Origin: Microvirga pakistanensis
GTDB lineage: Bacteria > Pseudomonadota > Alphaproteobacteria > Rhizobiales > Beijerinckiaceae
Length of the DNA: 64,000 nt
Reading direction: 5' to 3'
NCBI RefSeq assembly: GCF_004458765.1
Contig: NZ_SPJX01000710.1
Coordinates: forward strand, 1 to 64,000
Below are positions 17,966 to 26,718 of this stretch, piece by piece; position 1 is the first letter of the stretch, and the number at the start of each line of letters is the position of its first letter. The position numbers and the translations under genes were made by a program. Under the pieces are notes generated by a model. It was given only the letters and a program-made list of their open reading frames with translations, searched no databases and had not been told where the DNA came from.

Positions 17966-19195
17966 TCAGCCCTGCTTCTGAATGAATTCAACGATTCGAG
18001 GAGCGATTTGAGCCCTGAACCGAGAACCGTTGAAGACGCCATAGTGACCGACCTCGGCCTGCAGGTGATAGAGTTTCTTGTCGGACGGAAGATTGGGGGT
18101 CAGGTCGAGGGCCGCCAGGGTTTGGCCGACCCCTGAAATATCGTCTCTTTCGCCCTCGATAGCCATGATGGCGCAGCGGCGGATGGCTTTGAGATCCACC
18201 GGCTCGTCCCGATGCATCATCTCGCCCTTGGGCAGTTCGTGCCGGACGAACACCTTCTCGACGGTCTGTAGGTAGAACTCGGCGGTCAGGTCCATGACGG
18301 CGAGATATTCGTCATAGAAATCCCGGTGCTTTTCGGCCGAATCGCCGTCGCCCTCCACGAGGTGGTTGAACATCTCCCAATGGGCGGAGAGATGCCGGTC
18401 GATGTTCATGGCCATGAAGCCGGAGAGCTGCAGGAAGCCCGGATAGACCTCGCGCCAGAAGCCCGGATGCGTGGGCGGCACCCTCACGATGCAATGCTGT
18501 TCGAACCATTCGATGCCGCGCTCTTCCGCCAGCCGGTTCACGGCCGTCGGGGAGCGGCGGGTGTCGATGGGACCGCCCATGAGGATCATAGAGCGCGGGA
18601 TCGCCGGATCGTTCTCGGCCTCGAGGCGGGCGACGGCGGCGATGACCGGCACCGCCGGCTGGCACACGGCCATCACGTGAAGGTCCGGACCGAGATCCCG
18701 GAACATGGCCTTCAGGTAGTCGATGTAGTCGTCCAGGTCGAAGCGGCCATCGGCGAGGGGCACCATGCTCGCATCCGCCCAATCCGTGATCATCACCTGG
18801 TGCGTGGGCAGGAAGGTTTCCACCGTCCCGCGCAGGAGCGTGGCGTAGTGGCCCGACATGGGAGCGACAATGAGGAGCTTGGGCTGATTCGCCGCCATGG
18901 CGTGGTCGCGCTTGAAGGAGATCACGCGGCAGAAGGAACGCTCCCACACGGTCTCCTCGGTCACGGCCACCTGCCGGTTGCCGAGGGTGGTGGTGCCGAG
19001 CCCGAACTCGGGCTTGGCGTAGCGGCGGGTCGTACGCTCGAAGAGCTCGCAGGCGGCGGAAACCGTGCGCGCGTAAGGGGTGTTGGTGAGCGGATTAACA
19101 GGATTGTCGAAGAAGAGCTTTGTAATATCGGAGGCGGCGCGGGCGGGCTTCAGGAGCCAATGTGCCGTATCGTACCAGTAATATGAAAAATTCAT
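17966..19195 (-). CDS. phaZ: Intracellular polyhydroxyalkanoate depolymerase
   Basis: The 409-residue protein aligns end to end with intracellular PhaZ enzymes, which cut stored poly-3-hydroxybutyrate into oligomers and monomers. The lipase-like box has a cysteine nucleophile, Cys178 in MAVCQPAVP, as in the Ralstonia PhaZ group. The oxyanion region LLIVAPMSGHYATLLRGT and the C-terminal VGHYGVFNGSRF block with the catalytic histidine are also present. The start ATG at 19195 follows a GGGGA ribosome site. No phasin or synthase gene is nearby. It diverges from the ActS kinase gene. Confidence 0.93.
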   Translation of the reverse strand: MNFSYYWYDTAHWLLKPARAASDITKLFFDNPVNPLTNTPYARTVSAACELFERTTRRYAKPEFGLGTTTLGNRQVAVTEETVWERSFCRVISFKRDHAMAANQPKLLIVAPMSGHYATLLRGTVETFLPTHQVMITDWADASMVPLADGRFDLDDYIDYLKAMFRDLGPDLHVMAVCQPAVPVIAAVARLEAENDPAIPRSMILMGGPIDTRRSPTAVNRLAEERGIEWFEQHCIVRVPPTHPGFWREVYPGFLQLSGFMAMNIDRHLSAHWEMFNHLVEGDGDSAEKHRDFYDEYLAVMDLTAEFYLQTVEKVFVRHELPKGEMMHRDEPVDLKAIRRCAIMAIEGERDDISGVGQTLAALDLTPNLPSDKKLYHLQAEVGHYGVFNGSRFRAQIAPRIVEFIQKQG

Positions 19196-19426
19196 CTGTA
19201 TCCCCAAAGGCCGGGCGCCTGGTTTCTCCCGCATCGCGGGGTAGGCTTTATCCTCAACCGTAATTTTAAGATTAAAGTTCCTTTCGCTTATTGCAACGTC
19301 CTTATCCATTGCCGCCGAATTCCCTGGTGCTTTACCCCGTTTGGAGCATCCGGCTCCGACGAATAGGATTGTTTACCCTGAGTCCGTTGCTTGGCGAACG
19401 GTTCAACGACCCTATTCTGTTCGATC

Positions 19427-20803
19427 ATGGCCGCCATCCCCACCAAAAGTCTCAAACCGTCGCCGCGCCAGCTCCGTCTCGACACCCTGGTCAGGCTTCG
19501 CTGGCTCGCAGTCGCAGGCCAGTCGGCGGCGGTCGCGGCCGTGCGGTTCGGCCTCGGTTTCCCGCTCCCCTTCGAACTGTGCTTTCTCGTGATCGCCGCA
19601 TCGGTGTGGACGAACCTGCTGCTGCGCATCCAGTATCCCGCGAGCCACCGGCTCAGCGACAACGCCGCCACGGCCCTGCTCGGCTTCGACATCCTGCAGC
19701 TGGCGGCGCTGCTCTATCTCACGGGCGGGCTGGAGAATCCGTTCGCCATGCTGTTCCTGGCGCCGGTGCTGATCTCGGCCACCGCACTCACGCCGGAGCG
19801 GACTCTCGCGCTGGGCCTCCTGGCCGTGGGCTGCGCCACCTTTCTCGTGCTCACCCACAGGCCCCTGCCCTGGTTTCCCGGACAGACCCTGAGCCTTCCC
19901 TTCCTCTACGTCTCGGGGATCTGGACGGCGATCCTTCTCGGAACCGTCTTCACGGGCATCTACGCCTGGCGCGTGGCCGAGGAGGCGCGCCAGCTCGCGC
20001 AGGCGCTCGCGGCGACGGAACTCGTCCTGGCCCGCGAGCAGCACCTCTCGCAGCTCGACGGCCTCGCGGCGGCCGCGGCCCACGAGCTCGGGACGCCGCT
20101 CGCCACCATCGCCCTCGTGTCCAAGGAGCTTGCGCATGCCCTGCCCAAGGACGGCCCGGTGGCGGAGGACCTGCGGCTCCTGCAGGAGCAGGTGGAGCGC
20201 TGCCGCTCGATCCTCACCAAGCTCACCTCCATGGGGGAGGAGGAAGAAGGCTTCCTCGAGACGGTCTCGCTGAGCCATCTCGTCGAGGAGATCGTCGAGC
20301 CGCAGCGCGCGGTGGGATTCGACGTGCGGGTGTCGACCCGCGGCGACGGGCCCGAGCCCATGGGCCGCCGCAATCCTGGGGTCGTCTATGGCCTCTCGAA
20401 CATTCTGGACAACGCCACGGACTTCGCCGACAGCCAGGTCACTATCGAGGCGGGATGGAGCCCTCACGAGGTTTTCATCGAGATCCGCGATGACGGACCG
20501 GGTTACGCGCCCGATATTCTGCTTCGTGTGGGCGAACCCTATGTGACCACCCGCAGCGCGGCGGAGCGCACCGAGGCCGACAACGACGAAGGAGGCGGAC
20601 TGGGTCTGGGGCTGTTCATCGCCAAGACGCTGATCGAGCGCTCGGGCGCGGAACTGGTCCTGACCAACGCCGCCCCGCCCGCCACGGGAGCGGTCGCGCG
20701 GATCGTTTGGCCCCGTCATGCGTTTGAACAGGGTGCGGCAATTTCGCCGCAGGGAGACTCCACGGGGTCTCTCAAAGAACAGGGGAAGAATTCCCATATC
20801 TAG
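19427..20803 (+). CDS. actS: Redox-sensing histidine kinase ActS/RegB
   Basis: The 458-residue kinase has about six membrane helices in its first 185 residues. They include the quinone-sensing motif GGLENPF at 100-106. The phosphorylated histidine is His219 in AAAAHELGTPLATI, and the redox-active cysteine is Cys259 in VERCRSIL. The ATP-binding domain shows NILDNATDFA, DDGPGYAPD and GGLGLGLFIA. RegB/ActS kinases respond to quinone and oxygen state and control carbon fixation, nitrogen use and respiration. The cognate regulator follows 59 bases later. The ATG at 19427 gives the family's standard N-terminus. Confidence 0.93.
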   Translation: MAAIPTKSLKPSPRQLRLDTLVRLRWLAVAGQSAAVAAVRFGLGFPLPFELCFLVIAASVWTNLLLRIQYPASHRLSDNAATALLGFDILQLAALLYLTGGLENPFAMLFLAPVLISATALTPERTLALGLLAVGCATFLVLTHRPLPWFPGQTLSLPFLYVSGIWTAILLGTVFTGIYAWRVAEEARQLAQALAATELVLAREQHLSQLDGLAAAAAHELGTPLATIALVSKELAHALPKDGPVAEDLRLLQEQVERCRSILTKLTSMGEEEEGFLETVSLSHLVEEIVEPQRAVGFDVRVSTRGDGPEPMGRRNPGVVYGLSNILDNATDFADSQVTIEAGWSPHEVFIEIRDDGPGYAPDILLRVGEPYVTTRSAAERTEADNDEGGGLGLGLFIAKTLIERSGAELVLTNAAPPATGAVARIVWPRHAFEQGAAISPQGDSTGSLKEQGKNSHI

Positions 20804-20862
20804 AATGGGCCTTTCGGCCTGTTTCAGGAAGGAATTGTTCCGTTATGCAAGGAGATGTTCTG

Positions 20863-21420
20863 ATGGCCGACGCGCCTGTTGCGTTCGAGGATCGAGCCGA
20901 CAAGAGCCTCTTGATCGTGGATGACGACCGGCCCTTTTCGACCCGTCTCGCCCGCGCCATGGAAGGCCGCGGCTATCAGGTGCGCGTCGCCGAAAGCGTG
21001 GCCGACGGCATCGCGGCGATCGACAGCGATCCGCCGGCCTTCGCGGTGATCGACATGCGGCTCGGCGACGGCAACGGCCTCGACGTCATCGAGCGGCTGA
21101 AGAACCGCCGCCCCGATGCACGCGGCGTCATTCTGACCGGGTACGGCAACATCGCCACCGCGGTGACGGCCGTGAAGATGGGGGCGTTCGACTATCTTGC
21201 CAAACCCGCCGACGCGGACGAGATCCACGCGGCCCTCATGGCCCAGCCGGGCGAACGCGCCCTGCCGCCGGAAAACCCCATGTCGGCCGATCGGGTGCGC
21301 TGGGAGCACATCCAGCGCGTCTACGAATTGTGCGGCCGCAACGTGTCGGAAACGGCGCGCCGGCTCAACATGCACCGCCGCACGCTGCAGCGGATTCTCG
21401 CCAAGCGCGCGCCGCGCTGA
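20863..21420 (+). CDS. actR: Redox response regulator ActR/RegA
   Basis: The 185-residue regulator has a receiver domain with acidic residues in LLIVDDDRP, the phosphorylated Asp64 in VIDMRLGDG, and LTGYGNIATAV and KPAD blocks. A short linker leads to the Fis-type helix-turn-helix NVSETARRLNMHRRTLQRIL. This two-domain form without an AAA+ module is the RegA/PrrA/ActR type. The ATG at 20863 has AAGGAG eight bases upstream, which favours it over the ATG at 20845. It acts with the upstream ActS kinase. Confidence 0.93.
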   Translation: MADAPVAFEDRADKSLLIVDDDRPFSTRLARAMEGRGYQVRVAESVADGIAAIDSDPPAFAVIDMRLGDGNGLDVIERLKNRRPDARGVILTGYGNIATAVTAVKMGAFDYLAKPADADEIHAALMAQPGERALPPENPMSADRVRWEHIQRVYELCGRNVSETARRLNMHRRTLQRILAKRAPR

Positions 21421-21432
21421 GCCCTATGGCCG

Positions 21433-21930
21433 TCACAAGCGTCCGTCCGCGATCCGGTCCGGATCGGCCAGCGCATGCAGGGCCGAGGCGGCCGCGTGGG
21501 CGAAGCGCAAGGTCACGGCCTTGCGGCGCGCACCGGCGAGCGGATGATGCGCGGCCTCACGGAGCACCGCCGCGCCGAAGCTGTCGGCGATGATCAGGCC
21601 GCGATCCTCCGGCAGGATGTCGAACGGCACCGTCTCCGGAATGGCGAAGTAGAACCGGTCGCAGAAATCCTCGTAATCGGGCCATTTCCGGTCGGCCCGG
21701 AAATCCGCCACGCTCGACTTGATCTCGATGATCGTCAGCACGCCGTCCGGCGCAAGCGCGATGAGGTCGGCGCGCCGTCCGTTGGCAAGCGTGAATTCGG
21801 GCAGCGTCACGTGGCCGAGCTGGGCGAAGAGCCGGCGCACGCCGCGCTGGATGCCGGCGGCCACGGGCGATTGCCGCCCATCCGGGGACAAGACGATGTT
21901 GGAGACGCGAAGGGCGGACGAATCGGACAT
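21433..21930 (-). CDS. mmcB: MmcB-family DNA repair protein
   Basis: The 165-residue protein matches MmcB (formerly DUF1052), an SOS-linked mitomycin C resistance factor described in Caulobacter. It has a PD-(D/E)xK nuclease-like core with Asp55 (GRRADLIAL) and Glu69-Ile-Lys71 (TIIEIKSS). The conserved segments KWPDYEDFCDRFYFAIP and GLIIAD follow. It likely acts on damaged DNA in the cytoplasm. The gene converges on actR with 12 bases between the stops. I saw no clear LexA box upstream. Confidence 0.87.
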   Translation of the reverse strand: MSDSSALRVSNIVLSPDGRQSPVAAGIQRGVRRLFAQLGHVTLPEFTLANGRRADLIALAPDGVLTIIEIKSSVADFRADRKWPDYEDFCDRFYFAIPETVPFDILPEDRGLIIADSFGAAVLREAAHHPLAGARRKAVTLRFAHAAASALHALADPDRIADGRL

Positions 21931-22017
21931 GAGAGGCAGAGTAGCCGCTCAGTCCGGTCCTGCAACGGCAGGAATGTCGCGCGTGAGAAGCGCGCCGCGC
22001 TTCACCCCAAAGGGCTC

Positions 22018-22185
22018 ACCGGCACGAAGCCGGTGATAGCATGGGAGAGGCTGGGACCAGGGGGTGTCGGAGCCGTGCCTCTCCCCGTCATGGCCGCACT
22101 TGTTGCGGCCATCTCCGTCTTTTCGCGTTGCAGTTCGAAGACGTGGGGGCCCGGCTCAAGGCCGGGGATGATCGGGTGAGAGCTG
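22018..22185. repeat. Intergenic palindromic repeats (CACCGGC hairpin and GTCATGGCCG-type element)
   Basis: A hairpin of CACCGGC with GCCGGTG lies near 22018-22036. From about 22087 to 22185 lies a composite element. ATGGCCGC (22090-22097) pairs with GCGGCCAT (22105-22112), CGTCTT pairs with AAGACG, and CCCGGC pairs with GCCGGG. It resembles the GTCATGGCCGGG-type repeat found in many rhizobial intergenic regions. No gene is visible in the gap 21931-22238. Confidence 0.65.
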
Positions 22186-22238
22186 GCCATGTGGCGGAAG
22201 AGGCTCCGGATTCCCCCCGCTTAGGCGCCGGGCGATGA

Positions 22239-22793
22239 TCAATGAAGCATCAGATTGTGCGGGGAGAGATTCTCCAGCATGTCCCGCAGCTCCTCCATGT
22301 GCGGGTTGATCGCGAGCGCGATCTGGAAGGCCGCGCGGGCCTCGTTGAGATGGCCGTTGCGCAGGCAGACATTGCCGAAACCGGAGATGGCGCCGAAATG
22401 GCGGGGCTCCAGACGCAGGGTCTGGGCGATGTCGAGCAGGCTGTCCGCATCGCGCTTCTCGATATAGGCGAGCGTCGCGCGCTTGTTCCAGGCTTCCGCC
22501 CAGTCGGGGTGCTTGGCGACCAGGTGATCGAGCAGCGGCTTGGCCTTCTGCAATTCGCCCGAGGCGATGGCCTCCACCGCCGCCGCCAGGGTCTCCTCCG
22601 CTACCCGGTCCTCATGCGAGCTCCATAGCGTCCAGATCTGATCCTCGATCTCCTCCACCGGCCGCTGCGGGTCCGCTCCGGCCAGTTCCCTGAAGAGCCC
22701 GCGCAGGCGGCTCGGCAGAGCGGGCGACGGCACGCGCTCTGGAGTCTCCAGGATGAGGTGGAAAACCGGGTCGACCGGCAGCGAAGACGACAT
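22239..22793 (-). CDS. Tetratricopeptide repeat protein
   Basis: The 184-residue protein contains about two to three TPR helix pairs in its C-terminal two thirds, for example DWAEAWNKRATLAYIEKRDADSLLDI and the repeat around HLNEARAAFQIALAINP. TPRs mediate protein-protein contacts. There is no signal peptide, so it is probably cytoplasmic. The start is the ATG at 22793, beginning MSSSLPVDP. Similar small TPR proteins are common in rhizobia without assigned function, and no partner is evident from the neighbours. Confidence 0.78.
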   Translation of the reverse strand: MSSSLPVDPVFHLILETPERVPSPALPSRLRGLFRELAGADPQRPVEEIEDQIWTLWSSHEDRVAEETLAAAVEAIASGELQKAKPLLDHLVAKHPDWAEAWNKRATLAYIEKRDADSLLDIAQTLRLEPRHFGAISGFGNVCLRNGHLNEARAAFQIALAINPHMEELRDMLENLSPHNLMLH

Positions 22794-22908
22794 GATGGAG
22801 TCCGAACACCCTCTTGGAACATGCACCTGGAGGGGACATAGGGGCGAAAAGCGGAGCGGCGAGGGCCAAAGGCAGAGTTTGGACTGGCCGGAGCGGCCAG
22901 CCTTCGCT

Positions 22909-23054
22909 ATAGCATCGGATCAACCCCAAAAGTGGATTGATCCGATGCTATCCTCTCAAGGGAAGAGCATCGTTCGGGCGGATCCGAAGGGCCGCGCAAG
23001 CGACCCGTAGGGCCACGTTAGTGAAAACCGGATCCACTTTTCCGCACGATGCTC
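22909..23054. repeat. Paired palindromic intergenic repeat
   Basis: This is a third full copy of the repeat family. The first unit (22910-22950) has TAGCATCGGATCAA pairing with TTGATCCGATGCTA. The second (22965-23054) has ends GAGCATCG and CGATGCTC with GGATCC-containing inner arms and an extra insert GCAAGCGACCCGTAGGG. It fills most of the 316-base gap before the ABC-like gene. Confidence 0.8.
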
Positions 23055-23109
23055 TACTTTCCTGCGCGACCTCGATCCCACTTGAGACATCATCGACGAA
23101 GGAGGTGTC

Positions 23110-25629
23110 ATGGAGCGCGACCCGCTGCGCCTGGCGTGGAAAACCTCTCCGCTCCGTCATGTCCTCGGCTTTGCTCTTCTGGCTCTGTCCGGTCTTCTCC
23201 TGCTGGCCGGCCTGGACCTGATCCGGGTCGTGGTGGACTGGGCCGTCTCAGGCACGGGCGGGACGCCGCCTCCCCTGCTGCGCGTCGTCCTCACGCCGCC
23301 GGCGGGCATCCGGCCGGAACCGCTCGTTCTGTTTCCGGGAATCCCCCTCGGTCCCGACGTTTTCCTGCTCGCCGCCATCGTCGGCATCCTGCTCGTTCCC
23401 CTGCTCATCGCGCTGCTGCTCATCCCCCTCGACTGGATCGCCGTGAGCATCGGCTCGCGCGCCCTGGCGGCGCTCCGCGCCCGGGCTCTCGAGGCCATCC
23501 TCAAGGCGCCGCCCACGGCGCAGGAGGATGTCTCCACCGCCACGGCGCTGGCCGCCCACGGGCTTGCCCGGGAAAACTCGGTGCTGGGCCTGAGCCTCTT
23601 CGTGCCGGTCAAGCTCGGCGGCATGATCGGGCTCGCCTTCGCGTCCGTGCTCGTGATGGATTGGTCGCTCGGCGCCGTGCTGGCCGCCGTGCTGGCGCTC
23701 GGCGCCATCCTGAACGGGCGGCGGGCCCTCCTGCGGTTCGACGCCACCCACGCCCGCCGCCGGGAAGGCGAGGTCGCCGAAGGCATCCTGGCCGATCTCG
23801 AACACCGCATCCCGGCCATGCGCGCCCACGGCACCGGCTATTACGAGCGGGACCGGGTGCGCCGTCTTCTCGTCGAGGGACATCGTCCCGTGGCCCGGCG
23901 CGAATACCGTCTGGCCCTCGTCGATTCCACCTCGGCCGTCGTGCTCATGCTGGCGCCGGTCGCGGTGCTGGCGTTCGGCGCGTGGTTTGCCCGGTCGCAC
24001 CCGTTGACGCCGGGCACGGTGGCGGTCTGCGCGCTGGCCTCGGCGCTGGCCGCCTACGGCGTGCGCGAGCTCGTGCACTGGCATCGCATGGCCGTGCGGG
24101 CCCGCGCCCTGCTGACGGACGTGGCCAAGAGCCTGTCCGCCCTGACGCCCCGCGACGTTCGGAAGGGCAAGGTCTCGCTGCCGGAGAACGGCGCCTTCGT
24201 GGCGCAGGGCGTCTCGGCCTATGACCCCGCGAGCGGCGCGCGGATCACCTCCGTCAACCTGAACCTCGCCTTTCCGTCCCATGTCGCCCTCGTGGGCGAC
24301 GGCGATTCCGGCCCGCGGCTGCTGGCCGCCCTCATCAGCGGGCAGCTCCACCCTTCGGTCGGGCGCATCACCTATGGCGGCGTCGATCTGGTCGAGGCCA
24401 ATCCCTTCGAGCGCAGCCAGCGCATCGCCTTCGCGGGCGAGACCGTGCTCATCGAGGGCAGCCTGCGCGAAAACCTTCTCTACGGCAGCCAGGCTCCCGC
24501 GGAGGAGCTCGAGCACCGCCTGTCGGAGGCCGTCGCGATCACGGGGCTCGACCGGCTCACCCATGCGCGCGGCCTGTCCGGAACGCTCGATCCCAAGCGG
24601 GAGCCCGCGGTGGCGGCGGCCATTGTGGAGGCCCGGCGGTTCGTGCAGTCGGCCCTGCGCGAGGAAGGCCTCGACCGCTTCGTCGATCCCTTCGATGCCG
24701 CCCGCTACAACCGCTACGCCACGATCGGCGAGAACCTGCTGTTCGGAAAGCCGGTGGGCGACACGTTCCGGGAGGACCGGCTCTCGGCCCATCCCTACGC
24801 ACGCGCCATCCTGGAGGCGAACGACCTCACCAAGACCTTGAGCCGGATCGGCCTGTCCATCGCCTCGAGCATGGTGGAGATCTTCGCGGACGTTCCGGAC
24901 GGGCATCCGCTCTTCGAGCGCTTCTCGTTCTTCTCCGCCTCGGACCGCCCTTATTTCCAGGATCTGGTCGAGCGCCAGAGCAGCCAGCGGCGGCCCGGGC
25001 GCGATCAGGAGCGCCTCATCGGCCTTGCGCTGCGCTACAACGAAAGCCGCCACCGCCTCGGGCTCCTCGACGAGGCGCTCGAAGCGCGGATCCTCACGGC
25101 CCGCGGCGATTTCGCCAGCATGCTGCCGGTGAGCCTGAAGCCCTCCATCGAGTTCTACGACCAGGCGAGCTTCTGCTCGGCGGCGAGCGTGCAGGACAAC
25201 CTGCTCTTCGGGCGTATCGCCGCCGATCAGGCCGGCGCGGCGGACGCCGTGCAGAACGTGATCCGCCGGGTGCTCACCGAGCGGGGGCTGGACGGCGAGG
25301 TGTCCCGCATCGGCCTCGATCTTCCGATCGACCCGCAGGGCGACGACCTGAGCCTCACCGAAATCGCCGCCGTCGACCTGGTGCGCTGCCTCGTGCGCCG
25401 GCCGAGCGTTCTCGTGGTGCAGCGGGCCCTCGACGGGCTGCCGGGACCGGCCGCCGACAGGCTGGTCTCGGCCCTTCGCCGCGCCATGGTCGGCCGCGGG
25501 CTGGTCATCGTCACGCCCGCGATTTCCCCGGCCATGGATCATCCGCCTTTCGATGCCGTTATCCGTTTCGAGCGGGGCGAGCCTGTGACGGTTCCCCGGG
25601 CGCGGGAACCGGAGACGATGAGTGCATGA
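23110..25629 (+). CDS. ABC-exporter-like protein with degenerate nucleotide-binding domain
   Basis: An AAGGAGG ribosome site precedes this 839-residue protein. Residues 1 to about 330 form an ABC-exporter-type membrane domain. The rest resembles an ABC ATPase but lacks every catalytic motif. The Walker A position reads VGDGDSGPRLL (395-405, no GKS/T). The signature position reads DDLSLTEIAAV (745-755). The Walker B position reads SVLVVQRAL with no Asp-Glu. The H-loop position is IVTPAIS with no His. A roughly 200-residue insertion repeats a short block three times: ENLLYG (454-459), ENLLFG (541-546) and DNLLFG (696-701). The downstream MBL hydrolase is on the same strand. The frame is intact, so this looks like a conserved pseudo-ATPase rather than a decayed gene. 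Confidence 0.75.
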   Translation: MERDPLRLAWKTSPLRHVLGFALLALSGLLLLAGLDLIRVVVDWAVSGTGGTPPPLLRVVLTPPAGIRPEPLVLFPGIPLGPDVFLLAAIVGILLVPLLIALLLIPLDWIAVSIGSRALAALRARALEAILKAPPTAQEDVSTATALAAHGLARENSVLGLSLFVPVKLGGMIGLAFASVLVMDWSLGAVLAAVLALGAILNGRRALLRFDATHARRREGEVAEGILADLEHRIPAMRAHGTGYYERDRVRRLLVEGHRPVARREYRLALVDSTSAVVLMLAPVAVLAFGAWFARSHPLTPGTVAVCALASALAAYGVRELVHWHRMAVRARALLTDVAKSLSALTPRDVRKGKVSLPENGAFVAQGVSAYDPASGARITSVNLNLAFPSHVALVGDGDSGPRLLAALISGQLHPSVGRITYGGVDLVEANPFERSQRIAFAGETVLIEGSLRENLLYGSQAPAEELEHRLSEAVAITGLDRLTHARGLSGTLDPKREPAVAAAIVEARRFVQSALREEGLDRFVDPFDAARYNRYATIGENLLFGKPVGDTFREDRLSAHPYARAILEANDLTKTLSRIGLSIASSMVEIFADVPDGHPLFERFSFFSASDRPYFQDLVERQSSQRRPGRDQERLIGLALRYNESRHRLGLLDEALEARILTARGDFASMLPVSLKPSIEFYDQASFCSAASVQDNLLFGRIAADQAGAADAVQNVIRRVLTERGLDGEVSRIGLDLPIDPQGDDLSLTEIAAVDLVRCLVRRPSVLVVQRALDGLPGPAADRLVSALRRAMVGRGLVIVTPAISPAMDHPPFDAVIRFERGEPVTVPRAREPETMSA

Positions 25630-25725
25630 CGGCCCGCACTTGCTATCCGGAATTTCCTGGGGTCATCTGAATGTGGTGTGCGGTATCGCACAGAGATGGG
25701 GTTTCCAGCCGGGCATGATCCAACG

Positions 25726-26625
25726 ATGAGCCGAGTTGCAACTTCCGACGAGCTTCAGGTCCGCTTTTGGGGCATCCGCGGCTCCACATGCGCTTCAGGC
25801 CCGCAGTTCGTGGAATTCGGCGGCCATACGGCCTGTGTCGAGATCCGCTGCGGCGAGCGCCTCTTCATCGTGGATGCGGGAACCGGCATCGCGGCGCTCG
25901 GCAGCGCGCTCGGCGACGACGTGCCCGACACCATCGACATCCTCCTCAGCCATCTGCACCTCGACCATGTGGGCGGCCTGCCCTTCTTCAAGCCCGCCCT
26001 CACCAAGGAGCGGCTGGTCCGCACCTATTGCGGCAATCTCGACGGCGACAGCGCCATGGATTCCCTGGACAAGCTGTTCTCGCCGCCGCTGTTTCCGGTG
26101 CGCCTGAGCCAGTTTCCGGCCCAGTTCGAGCATGTGGGCTTCAGAGCCGGGGAAACCCTGACCTTCGACGACGGCGCCAGCGTCGAAACCCATTCCCTGA
26201 ACCACCCCGGGGGAGCGACGGGCTACCGCTTCCGGCACGGCTGCCGCAGCGTCTGCTACATCAGCGACATCGAGCATTCCGAACCCTGGCCGGACGAGGC
26301 CCTCGCCGATTTCGTGCGCGGCACGGATCTCATGATCTATGACGGCATGTTCTCCGAGGCCGAATATCCGCGCTGCCGGGGCTGGGGCCATTCCACCTGG
26401 AGGAAGGGGGTGGAACTCGCCGGCGCCGCAGGCGTGAAGGCCCTGGCCATCTTCCACCTCTATCCGGGCCACGACGACGCCTACATCCGCGCCCTGGAAG
26501 CCGAGATGCAATCGGTGATGCCGACCGCCTTCGTGGCGCGCGAGCGGCAATCCGTGACCTTGGACGCATCCGGTGGAGAAGCGGTTGCGGATTGGCCCAG
26601 GACCGCTAAGGTGCCCGCCGTCTAG
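25726..26625 (+). CDS. MBL-fold metallo-hydrolase
   Basis: The 299-residue protein has the metallo-beta-lactamase zinc motif with His76, His78, Asp80 and His81 in SHLHLDHVGG. Later metal ligands lie in SLNHPGGATGYRF and YISDIEH, and GHSTWRKGVELA and FHLYPGHDD complete the fold. The start ATG at 25726 (MSRVATSDELQ) directly precedes the fold. It follows the degenerate ABC-like gene by about 97 bases and may be co-transcribed with it. Relatives include phosphodiesterase-like hydrolases of unknown substrate. A palindrome fragment resembling the repeat family (GCGCATCGTGCG) overlaps its stop at 26622. Confidence 0.83.
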   Translation: MSRVATSDELQVRFWGIRGSTCASGPQFVEFGGHTACVEIRCGERLFIVDAGTGIAALGSALGDDVPDTIDILLSHLHLDHVGGLPFFKPALTKERLVRTYCGNLDGDSAMDSLDKLFSPPLFPVRLSQFPAQFEHVGFRAGETLTFDDGASVETHSLNHPGGATGYRFRHGCRSVCYISDIEHSEPWPDEALADFVRGTDLMIYDGMFSEAEYPRCRGWGHSTWRKGVELAGAAGVKALAIFHLYPGHDDAYIRALEAEMQSVMPTAFVARERQSVTLDASGGEAVADWPRTAKVPAV

Positions 26626-26718
26626 CGCATCGTGCGAAGAACCAAGTTCATCCTCGCCGACGCGAATCTTCGGTCCGCATGAAACGACGGGCCGACAAAC
26701 AGCCGAGCGGGTTATTGC

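Noticed and set aside
23248-25542. A 764-codon antisense frame across the degenerate ABC-like gene
   Set aside because: I checked whether the lost ABC motifs meant the other strand was the real gene. The antisense product has no motif or hydrophobic pattern, while the sense strand has a strong ribosome site and membrane helices.
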